Assembly (NCBI RefSeq): GCF_014203155.1
Contig: NZ_JACHIK010000012.1
Location: 62,001-126,000, forward strand
Length of the DNA: 64,000 nucleotides
Direction of reading: 5' to 3'
From: Shinella fusca
GTDB taxonomy: Bacteria; Pseudomonadota; Alphaproteobacteria; Rhizobiales; Rhizobiaceae
The notes beneath the pieces are model-generated. The model did not search any database and was not told the origin of the DNA. It saw nothing but the letters and a program-made list of their open reading frames with translations. The position numbers and the translations under genes were made by a program. Below are positions 1 through 6,915 of the stretch, piece by piece. Position 1 is the stretch's first letter. The number at the start of each line of letters is the position of its first letter.

Positions 1-1
1 C

Positions 2-265
2 GGCGCCATTGCCGGCATGATGCTGGCGGTGATGACGCGCGCCAGCCTCGGCCATACCGGCCATGCCCTGACGGCCTCGCGCCTGACCGTCGCGGCCTAT
101 GTGGCGGTCTTCGCCTGCGCGCTGGTCCGCCCGCTCGGCGAGGTCCTTCCCGACATGAGCCAGACGATTTATGCCGCCTCCGGCGTCCTCTGGATCACCG
201 CCTTCGGCCTCTTCTGCCTGGAATATGCGCCGATCCTCACCCGCCGGCGCCGCACACCGCTGTAA
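2..265 (+). CDS. NnrS family membrane protein, C-terminal part (5' end outside window)
   Basis: The reading frame is already open at base 2 and ends at a TAA at 263-265, so only the last 87 codons are present. The segment reads GMMLAVMTRASLGHTGHAL, the characteristic C-terminal signature of NnrS proteins (a conserved MTR...LGHTG stretch), followed by two hydrophobic helices and a short basic tail. NnrS proteins are polytopic heme- and copper-containing membrane proteins associated with nitric oxide stress and denitrification. A second, complete NnrS homologue lies at 4052-5158. A strong hairpin at 287-326 directly follows the stop. The family call is firm; nothing can be said of the N-terminal half. 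Confidence 0.85.
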   Translation, partial: GAIAGMMLAVMTRASLGHTGHALTASRLTVAAYVAVFACALVRPLGEVLPDMSQTIYAASGVLWITAFGLFCLEYAPILTRRRRTPL

Positions 266-286
266 GGGGAACGGGCATCGTCAGCC

Positions 287-326
287 GGGCGAGACCGCAG
301 GTGTGCCATCTCCTGCGGTTTCGCCC
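287..326 (+). terminator. Hairpin terminator after nnrS-like gene
   Basis: Two 15-nt arms (287-301, GGGCGAGACCGCAGG; 312-326, CCTGCGGTTTCGCCC) pair over their full length with a single G-U wobble around a 10-nt loop, starting 21 bp after the stop codon. The T-tract behind it is weak (CTCCTGCTTT), so efficiency is uncertain. Confidence 0.65.
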
Positions 327-381
327 CTCCTGCTTTGCGAAGGCGGAATCTTCCGCATCCGCTTGCCTCTCTCCCCTCGCC

Positions 382-398
382 TTGTATACTAGCATGCA
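382..398. promoter_or_regulatory. Putative GntR operator upstream of the gntR gene
   Basis: TTGTATACTA (382-391) fits the TNGTNNACNA pattern of FCD-type GntR operators. It is continued by GCATGCA, giving ACTAGCATGCA at 388-398, matched at 10 of 11 positions by ACTAGTATGCA (4012-4022) in front of uxuA. The pairing of the two sites suggests one regulator binds both. Confidence 0.5.
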
Positions 399-592
399 TT
401 ATACGCCCCGGCAGGCGCGGGGCCTTGCCTTGGAGCCCGAAGTCATGCTCTTTGGCGAGCCGGCGTCAGCGCGGCCCGGCAGGACCGGGACGGGCGGGAC
501 GCGATGGAACAGCGGGCCGGTGACAGGATGACCATGGTGGCTATACATGAAATGACCTTTGCCGCCCGCGGCAGCCGTTGCGGTTGCCGCGC

Positions 593-1279
593 ATGAGGGG
601 CGCCCAGAACCCGGCCGGCGCGCCGTCGAGCGTCGACGACATCCACGACGTCATCCGCGACGAGATCATCACGCTGCGGCTGATGCCCGGCGCCAAGGTC
701 TCCGAGAACGAGCTGGCGCGCCGGTTCAACACCAGCCGTACGCCGGTTCGCGAGGCGCTGCTGCGGCTCGTCGACGAGGGCCTCGTCGAGGTCTGGCCGC
801 AGCGCGGCACGCTGATCACGCCGATCTCGCTGCAGGCGGTGCGGCGCGCCCGCTTCGTGCGCGAGGCCATCGAGGTCGCCGTGTTCCGCAAGGCCGCCAT
901 CGAAGGCCTTTCCGCGGCGGTGCTCGCCCAGCTCGACGCCATCATGGCCGAGCAGGATGCGGCCCGCGAGGATCCCGTCCGCTTCACCGAGGCCGACGAC
1001 GCCTTCCACCGCGCCTTCGCCAACGGTATCGCGGTCGGGGACATCTGGACGGTGCTGGAGCGGGAGAAGGCGCAGTTCGACCGGCTGCGCTTCCTCAGCC
1101 TGCCGAACGTCACGCCCGTCTCCGTGCTGATCGAGCAGCACGAGAAGATGATCGCCGCCGTCCGCGCGCGCGATCCCGACGCCGCCGAGAAGGCCGTGCG
1201 CCATCATCTGTCGGAAGTGCTGAAGGTGACGGAGCAGCTTTCCGCCCGCTACCCCGACCTCATCGTCAACGATATCTGA
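593..1279 (+). CDS. GntR family (FadR/FCD subfamily) transcriptional regulator
   Basis: A 228-residue protein with an N-terminal winged helix-turn-helix (about residues 15-80, with the typical ENELARRFNTSRTPVREAL recognition region) and a C-terminal all-helical FCD ligand domain. The candidate metal-ligand pattern of FCD domains is visible (D and H in EADDAFHRAF, H in IEQHEKM, HH in VRHHLSE). It ends 11 bp from the convergent uxuB gene, and its upstream region shares an operator-like motif with uxuA, so it is probably the local hexuronate-pathway repressor (UxuR/ExuR-like role). The ATG at 593 is preferred; a TTG at 578 would add five residues. The family is certain; the effector is inferred. 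Confidence 0.85.
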   Translation: MRGAQNPAGAPSSVDDIHDVIRDEIITLRLMPGAKVSENELARRFNTSRTPVREALLRLVDEGLVEVWPQRGTLITPISLQAVRRARFVREAIEVAVFRKAAIEGLSAAVLAQLDAIMAEQDAAREDPVRFTEADDAFHRAFANGIAVGDIWTVLEREKAQFDRLRFLSLPNVTPVSVLIEQHEKMIAAVRARDPDAAEKAVRHHLSEVLKVTEQLSARYPDLIVNDI

Positions 1280-1290
1280 CCGCGCAGGAC

Positions 1291-2742
1291 CTATCTGGCT
1301 TCCGCGCGGATCGCCTTCTCCATGCCGAGCGACAGCATCCGGCCGAGCCTCAAGATCGTCGCCTCAGCGAAGGCGCCGTGCGACAGCCCTTCGGGAAGGA
1401 AATCCGGCAGCGCGGCGAGGGCGGAGAAGATCGCCGCCGCATCCTCGCGCGGCGTGTCCGCCAGGGCGGCCGAGAGCTCCTTTTCGCGCGGATCGTTCAG
1501 TGGATGATCGCCCCGGTCCAGCACGTAGCGCATCCAGGCCGCCGTCGCGAAGGCGAAGGGCGCGACGTCGTTGCCGCGCGCCAGCGCTTCGAGGGCGGGC
1601 GCGAAGATACGCTGCGGCAGCTTCTGCGTGCCGTCCATGGCGATCTGCCGTGTCTCGTGGGCGATGGCCGGATTGGCGAAGCGCGTGCAGAGCCTGTCGG
1701 CATAGGCCGCAAGGTCCATGGCGATGTCCGGCAGGGTCGCCGCCGCGGCCGTCATATGCCGGCGCACGAGCGCGGCGAGCGCCCCGTCCGCCATGACGTC
1801 GCAGACATAGGTCTTCCCGCTGAGGAAGCCGGCATAGGCCAGCATGGAATGGCTGCCGTTCAGCATCCTGAGCTTCATCTTCTCGTAGGGCGCGACATCC
1901 GGGACGAAGAGCGCGCCGGCCTCTTCCCAGGCAGGGCGGCCGGCTGGGAAACGATCCTCGATCACCCATTGGCTGAACGGCTCCGTCTCGATGGCCGCCT
2001 CATCCTCGTAGCCGGTCAGCGCGGCGGCATCGGCCCGCGTGCGCGCCGTCGCGGCCGGGGTAATGCGATCCACCATCGTCGAGGGGAAGGCGACCTCCCC
2101 GGCGATCCGCTCCGCAAGGGCGGGACCGTGCGCGCGCCGCGCGAAATCGATCACCGCCGCCCGGAGCAGGGTGCCGTTTTCCGGCAGGTTGTCGCAACTG
2201 AGGACGGTGAAGGGCGGCAGGCCGCCTGCGAAGCGGAGCGCAAGCCCCTGCGCGATCAGGCCGAGGACGCCGCGCGGCGCGGCGGGCGAAAGAAGGTCTG
2301 CGGCGACCGCCGGATGGCTCTCGTCGCAGCCGCCGCTGCGCAGGAGCCCGTAGCCCTTTTCCGTGACGGTGATGCTGACGATCCGGCAGCCGGCCTCCGT
2401 CATGGCGGAGAGGACGCGCGGGCCGATATCCCCGCCGGCAACGACGCCGGCGATCGCGCCGACGATGCGGGCATCCGGCGTCTCGCCGCGTTCGATCAGG
2501 GTGTAGCGGCCGTCCTGCGGGTTGAGGGCGTTCGCCACGTCCTCGCCGCGCAGGGAAACACCGAGGATCCGCCAGTCGCCGCGGCCGGCGGCCATAGCGC
2601 CATCGGTATAGGCGGCGATATGGGCGCGCGCGAAGGCGCCGAGGCCGAGATGCACGATCCCGGTTTTCCTCTCCTCGGGCGCATAGCCCGGCCAGCGTGC
2701 CGGAAAACCGTCGAGCGGCCCTGCCTTGGATGAGAGCCTCAT
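1291..2742 (-). CDS. uxuB: Fructuronate reductase / mannitol dehydrogenase family
   Basis: A 483-residue long-chain polyol dehydrogenase, the usual length for the family. The NAD-binding loop GIVHLGLGAFARAH lies at residues 28-41, and the catalytic Lys-x4-Asn-x2-His pattern is intact (K290, N295, H298). The family includes mannitol dehydrogenase, altronate dehydrogenase and fructuronate reductase. Because the gene overlaps the end of uxuA by 4 bp and is transcribed after it, D-fructuronate to D-mannonate interconversion (UxuB) is the best reading. It is convergent with the GntR gene on the other side. Substrate choice rests on context; the fold and catalytic residues are seen. Confidence 0.85.
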   Translation of the reverse strand: MRLSSKAGPLDGFPARWPGYAPEERKTGIVHLGLGAFARAHIAAYTDGAMAAGRGDWRILGVSLRGEDVANALNPQDGRYTLIERGETPDARIVGAIAGVVAGGDIGPRVLSAMTEAGCRIVSITVTEKGYGLLRSGGCDESHPAVAADLLSPAAPRGVLGLIAQGLALRFAGGLPPFTVLSCDNLPENGTLLRAAVIDFARRAHGPALAERIAGEVAFPSTMVDRITPAATARTRADAAALTGYEDEAAIETEPFSQWVIEDRFPAGRPAWEEAGALFVPDVAPYEKMKLRMLNGSHSMLAYAGFLSGKTYVCDVMADGALAALVRRHMTAAAATLPDIAMDLAAYADRLCTRFANPAIAHETRQIAMDGTQKLPQRIFAPALEALARGNDVAPFAFATAAWMRYVLDRGDHPLNDPREKELSAALADTPREDAAAIFSALAALPDFLPEGLSHGAFAEATILRLGRMLSLGMEKAIRAEAR

Positions 2743-3959
2743 TGCCCCGCACCGCGCACGGCCGGATGCTCAAGGGCGGTCATGATGCCGCGCAGCTCGG
2801 CAAGGCCCTTGAGGCGGCCGATGGCGGGATAACCCGGCTGCGCCTGCCGCTTGAGGTCGTCGAGGATGTCTTGCCCGTGGTCGGGCCGCATCGGGATGTT
2901 GCAATCGGCCCGGCCGGCCGCCTTGCGGCGGCGTTCCTCGGCGAGGATCGCATCGATCATCGCCACCATATCCGTGCCGCCCTCCAGATGCCCCGCCTCG
3001 TGGAAGGAGCCGCCGAATTGCGGGGTTTCGCAGAGAACGTTGCGCAGGTGCAGGAAATGCACGCGGTCGCCGAGCCGCCGCATCATGCCCGGCAGGTCGT
3101 TGTCGAGGCGCGCGCCGAGCGAGCCGGTGCAGAGCGTGATGCCGCTCGCGGCGATGTCGACCGCATCCATGACGTGACGATAATGCGCCTCGGTCGACAT
3201 GACGCGCGGCAGGCCCAGGAGCGGGAACGGCGGGTCGTCCGGGTGACAGCAGATCCGCACGCCGAGCTTTTCCGCCAGCGGCGCGACCTCGGCGAGGAAA
3301 TCGACGAGATGGCCGCGAAGGCTTTCCTCGCTGATGGCGGCATATTCCGCAAGATGGGCGCGCACATCCTCGAGCGTAAAGGATTCGGCGGCGCCCGGCA
3401 GGCCGAAGACGACGTTGCCGGCAAGCTGGCGGCGGCAGTCGTCGTCCATTCCGGCAAAGCGGCGCGCGGCATCCTCGACCACGTCGGCGGGGAAGCTTTC
3501 GGCCGCGCCGGGCCTTTTCAGGATATGGATGTCGAAGGCGGCGAAATCGACCACGTCGAAGCGCATGCAGGTGGCGCCGGACGGCAGGCGATAGGCAAGG
3601 TCGGTGCGCGTCCAGTCCAGCACCGGCATGAAATTGTAGCAGACGATCTCGATCCCGGCGCGGGAGAGGTTCGTCAGGCTTTCCTTCCAGGCGGCGATAT
3701 GCGCCTTCCAGTCGCCCTTCTGCTTCTTGATGTCCTCCGAGACCGGCAGGCTCTCCACCACTTCCCAGGCAAGCCCGGAGGGCGCGCCGTCCGCCATGAG
3801 GCCGACGACCCGCTGGCGCTCGGCGATCTCCTCGGGAGACCAGACCGTGCCGGTCGGCACATGGTGCAGCGCCGAGACGACACCCTCCACGCCCGCCTGC
3901 CGCATATCGTCGACCGAGACGAGATCCTTCGGCCCAAACCACCGCCACGTCTGACGCAT
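2739..3959 (-). CDS. uxuA: Mannonate dehydratase
   Basis: A 406-residue protein that starts MRQTWRWFGPKD, the hallmark N-terminus of UxuA, and carries the conserved metal-site region CCHPDDPP. UxuA dehydrates D-mannonate to 2-keto-3-deoxy-D-gluconate in hexuronate catabolism. The start at 3959 is chosen because an AGGGGGATGAG Shine-Dalgarno region sits directly before it; an upstream in-frame start at 4004 lacks one. The stop overlaps the uxuB start by 4 bp (ATGA), so the two are co-translated. A TAGTCGACTA palindrome about 47 bp upstream is the likely operator. Confidence 0.92.
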   Translation of the reverse strand: MRQTWRWFGPKDLVSVDDMRQAGVEGVVSALHHVPTGTVWSPEEIAERQRVVGLMADGAPSGLAWEVVESLPVSEDIKKQKGDWKAHIAAWKESLTNLSRAGIEIVCYNFMPVLDWTRTDLAYRLPSGATCMRFDVVDFAAFDIHILKRPGAAESFPADVVEDAARRFAGMDDDCRRQLAGNVVFGLPGAAESFTLEDVRAHLAEYAAISEESLRGHLVDFLAEVAPLAEKLGVRICCHPDDPPFPLLGLPRVMSTEAHYRHVMDAVDIAASGITLCTGSLGARLDNDLPGMMRRLGDRVHFLHLRNVLCETPQFGGSFHEAGHLEGGTDMVAMIDAILAEERRRKAAGRADCNIPMRPDHGQDILDDLKRQAQPGYPAIGRLKGLAELRGIMTALEHPAVRGAGQ

Positions 3960-4005
3960 CTCATCCCCCTTGCGGATTGCGTATCGTGGGGCCAGTGTTA
4001 GCAAT

Positions 4006-4022
4006 TAGTCGACTAGTATGCA
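4006..4022. promoter_or_regulatory. Putative GntR operator upstream of uxuA
   Basis: TAGTCGACTA (4006-4015) is a perfect 10-bp palindrome of the TNGTNNACNA type. It runs into GTATGCA, so the segment 4012-4022 repeats the element at 388-398 with one mismatch. It lies about 47 bp upstream of the uxuA start codon, suitable for repression. Confidence 0.55.
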
Positions 4023-4051
4023 AGTCACGGACTGGTGAAGCCGCATGGAGT

Positions 4052-5158
4052 TCACAGGGGCAAGCCGCCCCGCATCGCGCTGAGAAGGGGAAAGGGCGCA
4101 GGCTTCGCCAGCGCATGCGCATGCGCCGACAGGAAGAGGAGCCAGGCAAGGGACCATGCGGCCCCGGCGACGGAAAGCCACGGGACGGACGGCCCGGACA
4201 CTTCCGCCATGATGCGTGCCGCGGCGGCGGCAAAGACGAGGCAGAAGGCAATCCAGTGCCGCCGCCGGGGCCGGAGCTCCGCCCCGGCCGCACGCCGCAT
4301 CGACACGCGCGCCGCAACCGCGAGGATCATCGGCCCCATGACCGCCATGGTCAGGGCATGGACCTCCGCCAGATGCGGCACCAGCCCCGACCTTGCGGCG
4401 GCGATCGCGAGCAGACCGGGAACGAGGCCGGCATAGCCGAGGCAGAGCATGCGGTTGGCCTCGCCCAGCCGGAGGCCATCGAGGCCGTGGCAAAGAACCC
4501 AGAGCGCAGCCGCGAGCAATGCGCCGGCCCCGGCGATGCCCGGCAGCAAGAGGCCGGCACCCAGCGGGACGGCCCCCAGCCAGAGCGGCGGCCGGCGCGG
4601 AGGGAGAAGCCCGCGGCGGCAGCGCGCCTCGGCCGTGAAGGCCGGCACCAGCCGTCCGCCGACGAGGAAGACGAGCACGGCCATCGCCTCGGGAAGCACT
4701 CCGGCAAGGCCGGGCTGGACTGGCAGCAGCGCCTCGGCCGCGGCCAGCATCGGCGGCACCGCAGCCAGAGGCGCCTTGTCCCACCGCCCCGCCCGCAGGA
4801 CGGGCCACAGGATCGCAAGGGCAAGGGCCGGCGCCGGCAGCAGGACCGGCCAGAGCGCCTCGGGCCGGCAAAGAAGCGAGGCGAGGCGCGCGGCGAGCAC
4901 CAGCGCGCCGATGCCAAGGGCCGGCAGAGGAAGCGGCCGCCCCGTCCAGGCCTTCTGCGCCGTCATGACATAGCCGCAGACGGCCGCCCCGCCGAAGCCG
5001 AACAGGCCGAGCCGCACATGCGCCAGCCGCGGATCCGCAAGCGGCAGCAGCCAGAGCCAGGGCAGCGCGGCCGCCATGGGCGCGGCAAGCGCGAAGAACA
5101 CGCCCGCCGGATGGAAGGCCAGCAGCGGACGCGATCCGGCGCCCTTCCCCGCGCCCAT
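4052..5158 (-). CDS. nnrS: NnrS family membrane protein
   Basis: A 368-residue polytopic membrane protein with about ten to twelve hydrophobic helices. It has the NnrS landmarks: an N-terminal FHPAGVFFALAAP region, a GYVMTAQKAWTGRPL segment in the position of the family's GF-LTA--NWTG motif, GGRLVPAFTAEA, and a His-rich VHALTMAVMGPM helix. NnrS proteins are heme/copper membrane proteins that protect against NO or its iron complexes. The start codon overlaps the stop of the upstream mog-like gene by one base (TGATG), so translation is probably coupled. The open frame continues upstream to 6169, but that part is antisense or out of frame to real genes and was discarded. The last residues are hydrophobic and the gene looks complete. 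Confidence 0.85.
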   Translation of the reverse strand: MGAGKGAGSRPLLAFHPAGVFFALAAPMAAALPWLWLLPLADPRLAHVRLGLFGFGGAAVCGYVMTAQKAWTGRPLPLPALGIGALVLAARLASLLCRPEALWPVLLPAPALALAILWPVLRAGRWDKAPLAAVPPMLAAAEALLPVQPGLAGVLPEAMAVLVFLVGGRLVPAFTAEARCRRGLLPPRRPPLWLGAVPLGAGLLLPGIAGAGALLAAALWVLCHGLDGLRLGEANRMLCLGYAGLVPGLLAIAAARSGLVPHLAEVHALTMAVMGPMILAVAARVSMRRAAGAELRPRRRHWIAFCLVFAAAAARIMAEVSGPSVPWLSVAGAAWSLAWLLFLSAHAHALAKPAPFPLLSAMRGGLPL

Positions 5159-5685
5159 CAGGCCGGGGACACGGGCCTGAAGGCGTTGAGGCGGGCGGGA
5201 TCCGTCTCGATCCGGCCCGCGCCGATCAGGTCGAGGCAATAGGGTACGGCGGCGAAGACGGCGTTGAGGCTGACGCGGATCGAGGTCGGCTTGCCGGGCA
5301 GGTTTATGATCAATGTGCTGCCGCGCGTGCCGGCCGTCTGCCGGGAGAGGATGGCGGTCGGCGTCTGCACAAGGCTCGCCCGCCGCAACTGTTCGCCGAA
5401 GCCGGGCAACTCCTTCACCATGACCGCGCGCATCGCCTCCGGCGTCTCGTCGCGCGGCGAAGGGCCCGTCCCGCCGGTGGTGAGGATCAGGTCGACGCGC
5501 TGCTCGTCGCACAGCTCCACCAGCGCATCGCGGACCGGACCGAAGCCGTCCGGAACGATCCACCGCACGATCTCGAAGGGCGAGACGATCGTCTCGCGCA
5601 GCCATTCCTCGATGGCGGGGCCGCTCAGGTCCTCGTACTGCCCGCGGCTGGCGCGGTCCGATATCGTGAGGATGGCTATCTGCAT
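5158..5685 (-). CDS. mogA: MogA/MoaB-type molybdopterin adenylyltransferase
   Basis: A 175-residue protein starting MQIAILTISD with the conserved TTGGTGPSPRDETPEA loop (GGTG at residues 71-74) that binds molybdopterin or MPT-AMP in the MogA/MoaB/CinA fold. It would act in molybdenum cofactor synthesis, needed for molybdoenzymes such as the assimilatory nitrate reductase encoded at 39.9-42.6 kb. The start at 5685 matches the known N-terminus; longer starts add a Pro/Ala-rich stretch without similarity. A TTGCG-N4-CACAA box lies 59 bp upstream, so expression is probably induced under NO or denitrifying conditions together with nnrS. MogA versus MoaB cannot be separated by eye. Confidence 0.85.
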   Translation of the reverse strand: MQIAILTISDRASRGQYEDLSGPAIEEWLRETIVSPFEIVRWIVPDGFGPVRDALVELCDEQRVDLILTTGGTGPSPRDETPEAMRAVMVKELPGFGEQLRRASLVQTPTAILSRQTAGTRGSTLIINLPGKPTSIRVSLNAVFAAVPYCLDLIGAGRIETDPARLNAFRPVSPA

Positions 5686-5743
5686 CGTGTCCCTCGTTTC
5701 CATGGCGGCGGGCGAAGATAGCGCGGCCGGCGGAAGAGCATCT

Positions 5744-5757
5744 TTGCGCGGGCACAA
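5744..5757. promoter_or_regulatory. NnrR-type box (TTGCG-N4-CACAA)
   Basis: The sequence TTGCGCGGGCACAA matches the NnrR consensus exactly. It lies between the leftward mogA-nnrS unit (59 bp from the mogA start) and the rightward 49-aa gene at 5870, so it may serve either or both. Confidence 0.7.
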
Positions 5758-5869
5758 GCAAGGCAAAGCCGGTCCGCCCACGTCCTCCCCGCGGCGAGGC
5801 TGCGTTTTTTGGTCGCGTAGACCGTCCCCTCAAAGTGGCATATGATTTACCACAATAACGGAGGTTTCC

Positions 5870-6019
5870 ATGGACAAAGAAGAGACGCGTAAGCCGTTCG
5901 TGTTTTCCAGCGAAGACGTCAGCGGCCGCGACCTGAACGGCAGCAGCCTGATGCCCATGCTCGTCGCCGGGCTCATCCTGATCGGCATCGGTGCGGCGGC
6001 CGTCATGATCTTCGTCTAG
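5870..6019 (+). CDS. Small single-span membrane protein, 49 aa, unknown function
   Basis: An ATG preceded by a clear GGAGG (5860-5864, five bases before the ATG) opens a 49-codon frame closed by TAG at 6017-6019. The first half is polar and charged (MDKEETRKPFVF...), the second half is one uninterrupted hydrophobic helix from about residue 28 to the C-terminal FV. A 12-bp terminator hairpin follows at 6048-6075, so the gene forms its own short transcript. Its position between mogA-nnrS and the DUF2249/MIP18 operon, next to an NnrR-type box, suggests a role in anaerobic or NO respiration. No family was recognised. Confidence 0.65.
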   Translation: MDKEETRKPFVFSSEDVSGRDLNGSSLMPMLVAGLILIGIGAAAVMIFV

Positions 6020-6047
6020 GCGGCCGCCCGGAAAGTGCTGGAAGTAG

Positions 6048-6075
6048 AACGGCCCGGAGCTTCCTCCGGGCCGTT
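6048..6075. terminator. Bidirectional hairpin terminator
   Basis: A perfect 12-bp stem (6048-6059 AACGGCCCGGAG pairing with 6064-6075 CTCCGGGCCGTT) with a CTTC loop lies between the convergent 49-aa gene and the MIP18-family gene. Both outer flanks contribute short A/T runs, so it can end transcription from either side. Confidence 0.75.
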
Positions 6076-6078
6076 TCC

Positions 6079-6375
6079 TCATGCCGTCGTCATCATGTCC
6101 GGCGACCACGGCGGCTCGTAGGTCATGTGCACCTCGGCATATTCGACGCCCGGCACGTACCAGACGCAATTGCCCACCGCCTCTTTCAGGTAGCCGCTCG
6201 CCGGGCAGCCGCGCGTCGTAGTGGTCATGGTGACGCGGGCGATGCCGCCCTCCTCCACGGTTATGTCGTAGATCAGGCCGAGATCGACGATATTCTGGCC
6301 GATTTCCGGGTCGATGATCATGCGCAGCGCATTGCGGATATCCTGCGCCAGCGCGGCTTTTTCGTCTTCGTCCAT
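6079..6375 (-). CDS. MIP18/DUF59 (PaaD/SufT-like) metal-sulfur cluster protein
   Basis: A 98-residue protein with the family signature DPEIGQNIVDLGLIYDI (about residues 22-38) and the conserved cysteine loop TTTTRGCPASGYLKE. Members take part in Fe-S cluster assembly or maturation of metalloenzymes. It is the last gene of a leftward operon that starts at 8634 and lies 4 bp after the DUF2249 gene, so a maturation role for an anaerobic metalloprotein encoded nearby is likely. The family is certain, the client is unknown. Confidence 0.85.
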   Translation of the reverse strand: MDEDEKAALAQDIRNALRMIIDPEIGQNIVDLGLIYDITVEEGGIARVTMTTTTRGCPASGYLKEAVGNCVWYVPGVEYAEVHMTYEPPWSPDMMTTA

Positions 6376-6379
6376 GGTC

Positions 6380-6913
6380 TTACGCCTTCGGCCGGCCGAC
6401 CCGCACGAGGATGCGATAGGCCGTGCCCGTCTCGTCGAAATTGCCGGCCCACTGGTGGCCCCGCTTGCTCAGCTCCGGAAAGAGGAAGATCGGCTCGCGG
6501 GAGAGCACGGCGAAGAGCACCTTGCCCGCCTCCAGCTCCTCGGCCGCCGCGAGGATGCGGACCATCGGCTCCGGCGGATCGAGGTCGGAGAGGTCGAGAT
6601 GGAGCGAGGGATCCGGCCAGGTCTCCGGGCTGTCGGCATCGGCCGAGGTCTCGACCGGCGCCACGTCCGCGCGCGGCGTAAACAGCACCTCCCAATGGCC
6701 GTTTCCGATCTCGCGGGCCTCATGGTCGAAGCCGCGCCCCTCCATGACCTGGAAGAGCGGCTGCGGACGGAAAGGGGCGACGAGCTTCAGGCCCTGCCCC
6801 GGGGCGAGCGTGGTGACGGCCTGCATGATCTCCTGGAACGGCTCGCCGCCGTTCTGCAGGATCGGCCGCACGTCGAGGACCTTCGGTGCGGTCTCGGTTG
6901 AAACATCGGGCAT
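6380..6913 (-). CDS. DUF2249 domain protein, two tandem domains
   Basis: A 177-residue protein. Residues about 10-80 show the DUF2249 pattern (LDVRPIL...GEPFQEIM...L.LVAPFRPQPLFQVMEGRGFDHE...WEVLF), and the second half (DLSDLDPPEPMVRIL...) is a diverged second copy. The ATG at 6913 is preferred because an AAGGAG lies six bases before it; the ATG at 6919 overlaps the upstream stop (ATGA) but would touch the Shine-Dalgarno. DUF2249 proteins recur with hemerythrin-like and denitrification genes, and their biochemical role is not settled. It sits between the heme-copper-oxidase-like gene and the MIP18 gene. Confidence 0.8.
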   Translation of the reverse strand: MPDVSTETAPKVLDVRPILQNGGEPFQEIMQAVTTLAPGQGLKLVAPFRPQPLFQVMEGRGFDHEAREIGNGHWEVLFTPRADVAPVETSADADSPETWPDPSLHLDLSDLDPPEPMVRILAAAEELEAGKVLFAVLSREPIFLFPELSKRGHQWAGNFDETGTAYRILVRVGRPKA

Positions 6914-6915
6914 GG

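Larger units (their letters stand above)
266..592. other. Intergenic region (327 bp) with terminator and operator
   Basis: No convincing gene lies here. The region carries the hairpin that ends the upstream nnrS-like gene (287-326) and, further right, the palindromic TTGTATACTAG element at 382-392 that recurs in front of uxuA. Short open frames in this stretch lack a plausible ribosome binding site and show no recognisable similarity. Confidence 0.6.

Noticed and set aside
559-2733. A 724-codon open frame on the plus strand
   Set aside because: It overlaps the GntR gene out of frame and runs antisense to uxuB; the product is Arg/Ala-rich without any domain.
5159-6169. N-terminal extension of the nnrS frame
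   Set aside because: It lies on top of mogA and the intergenic region in another frame; the NnrS homology and TGATG coupling start at 5158.
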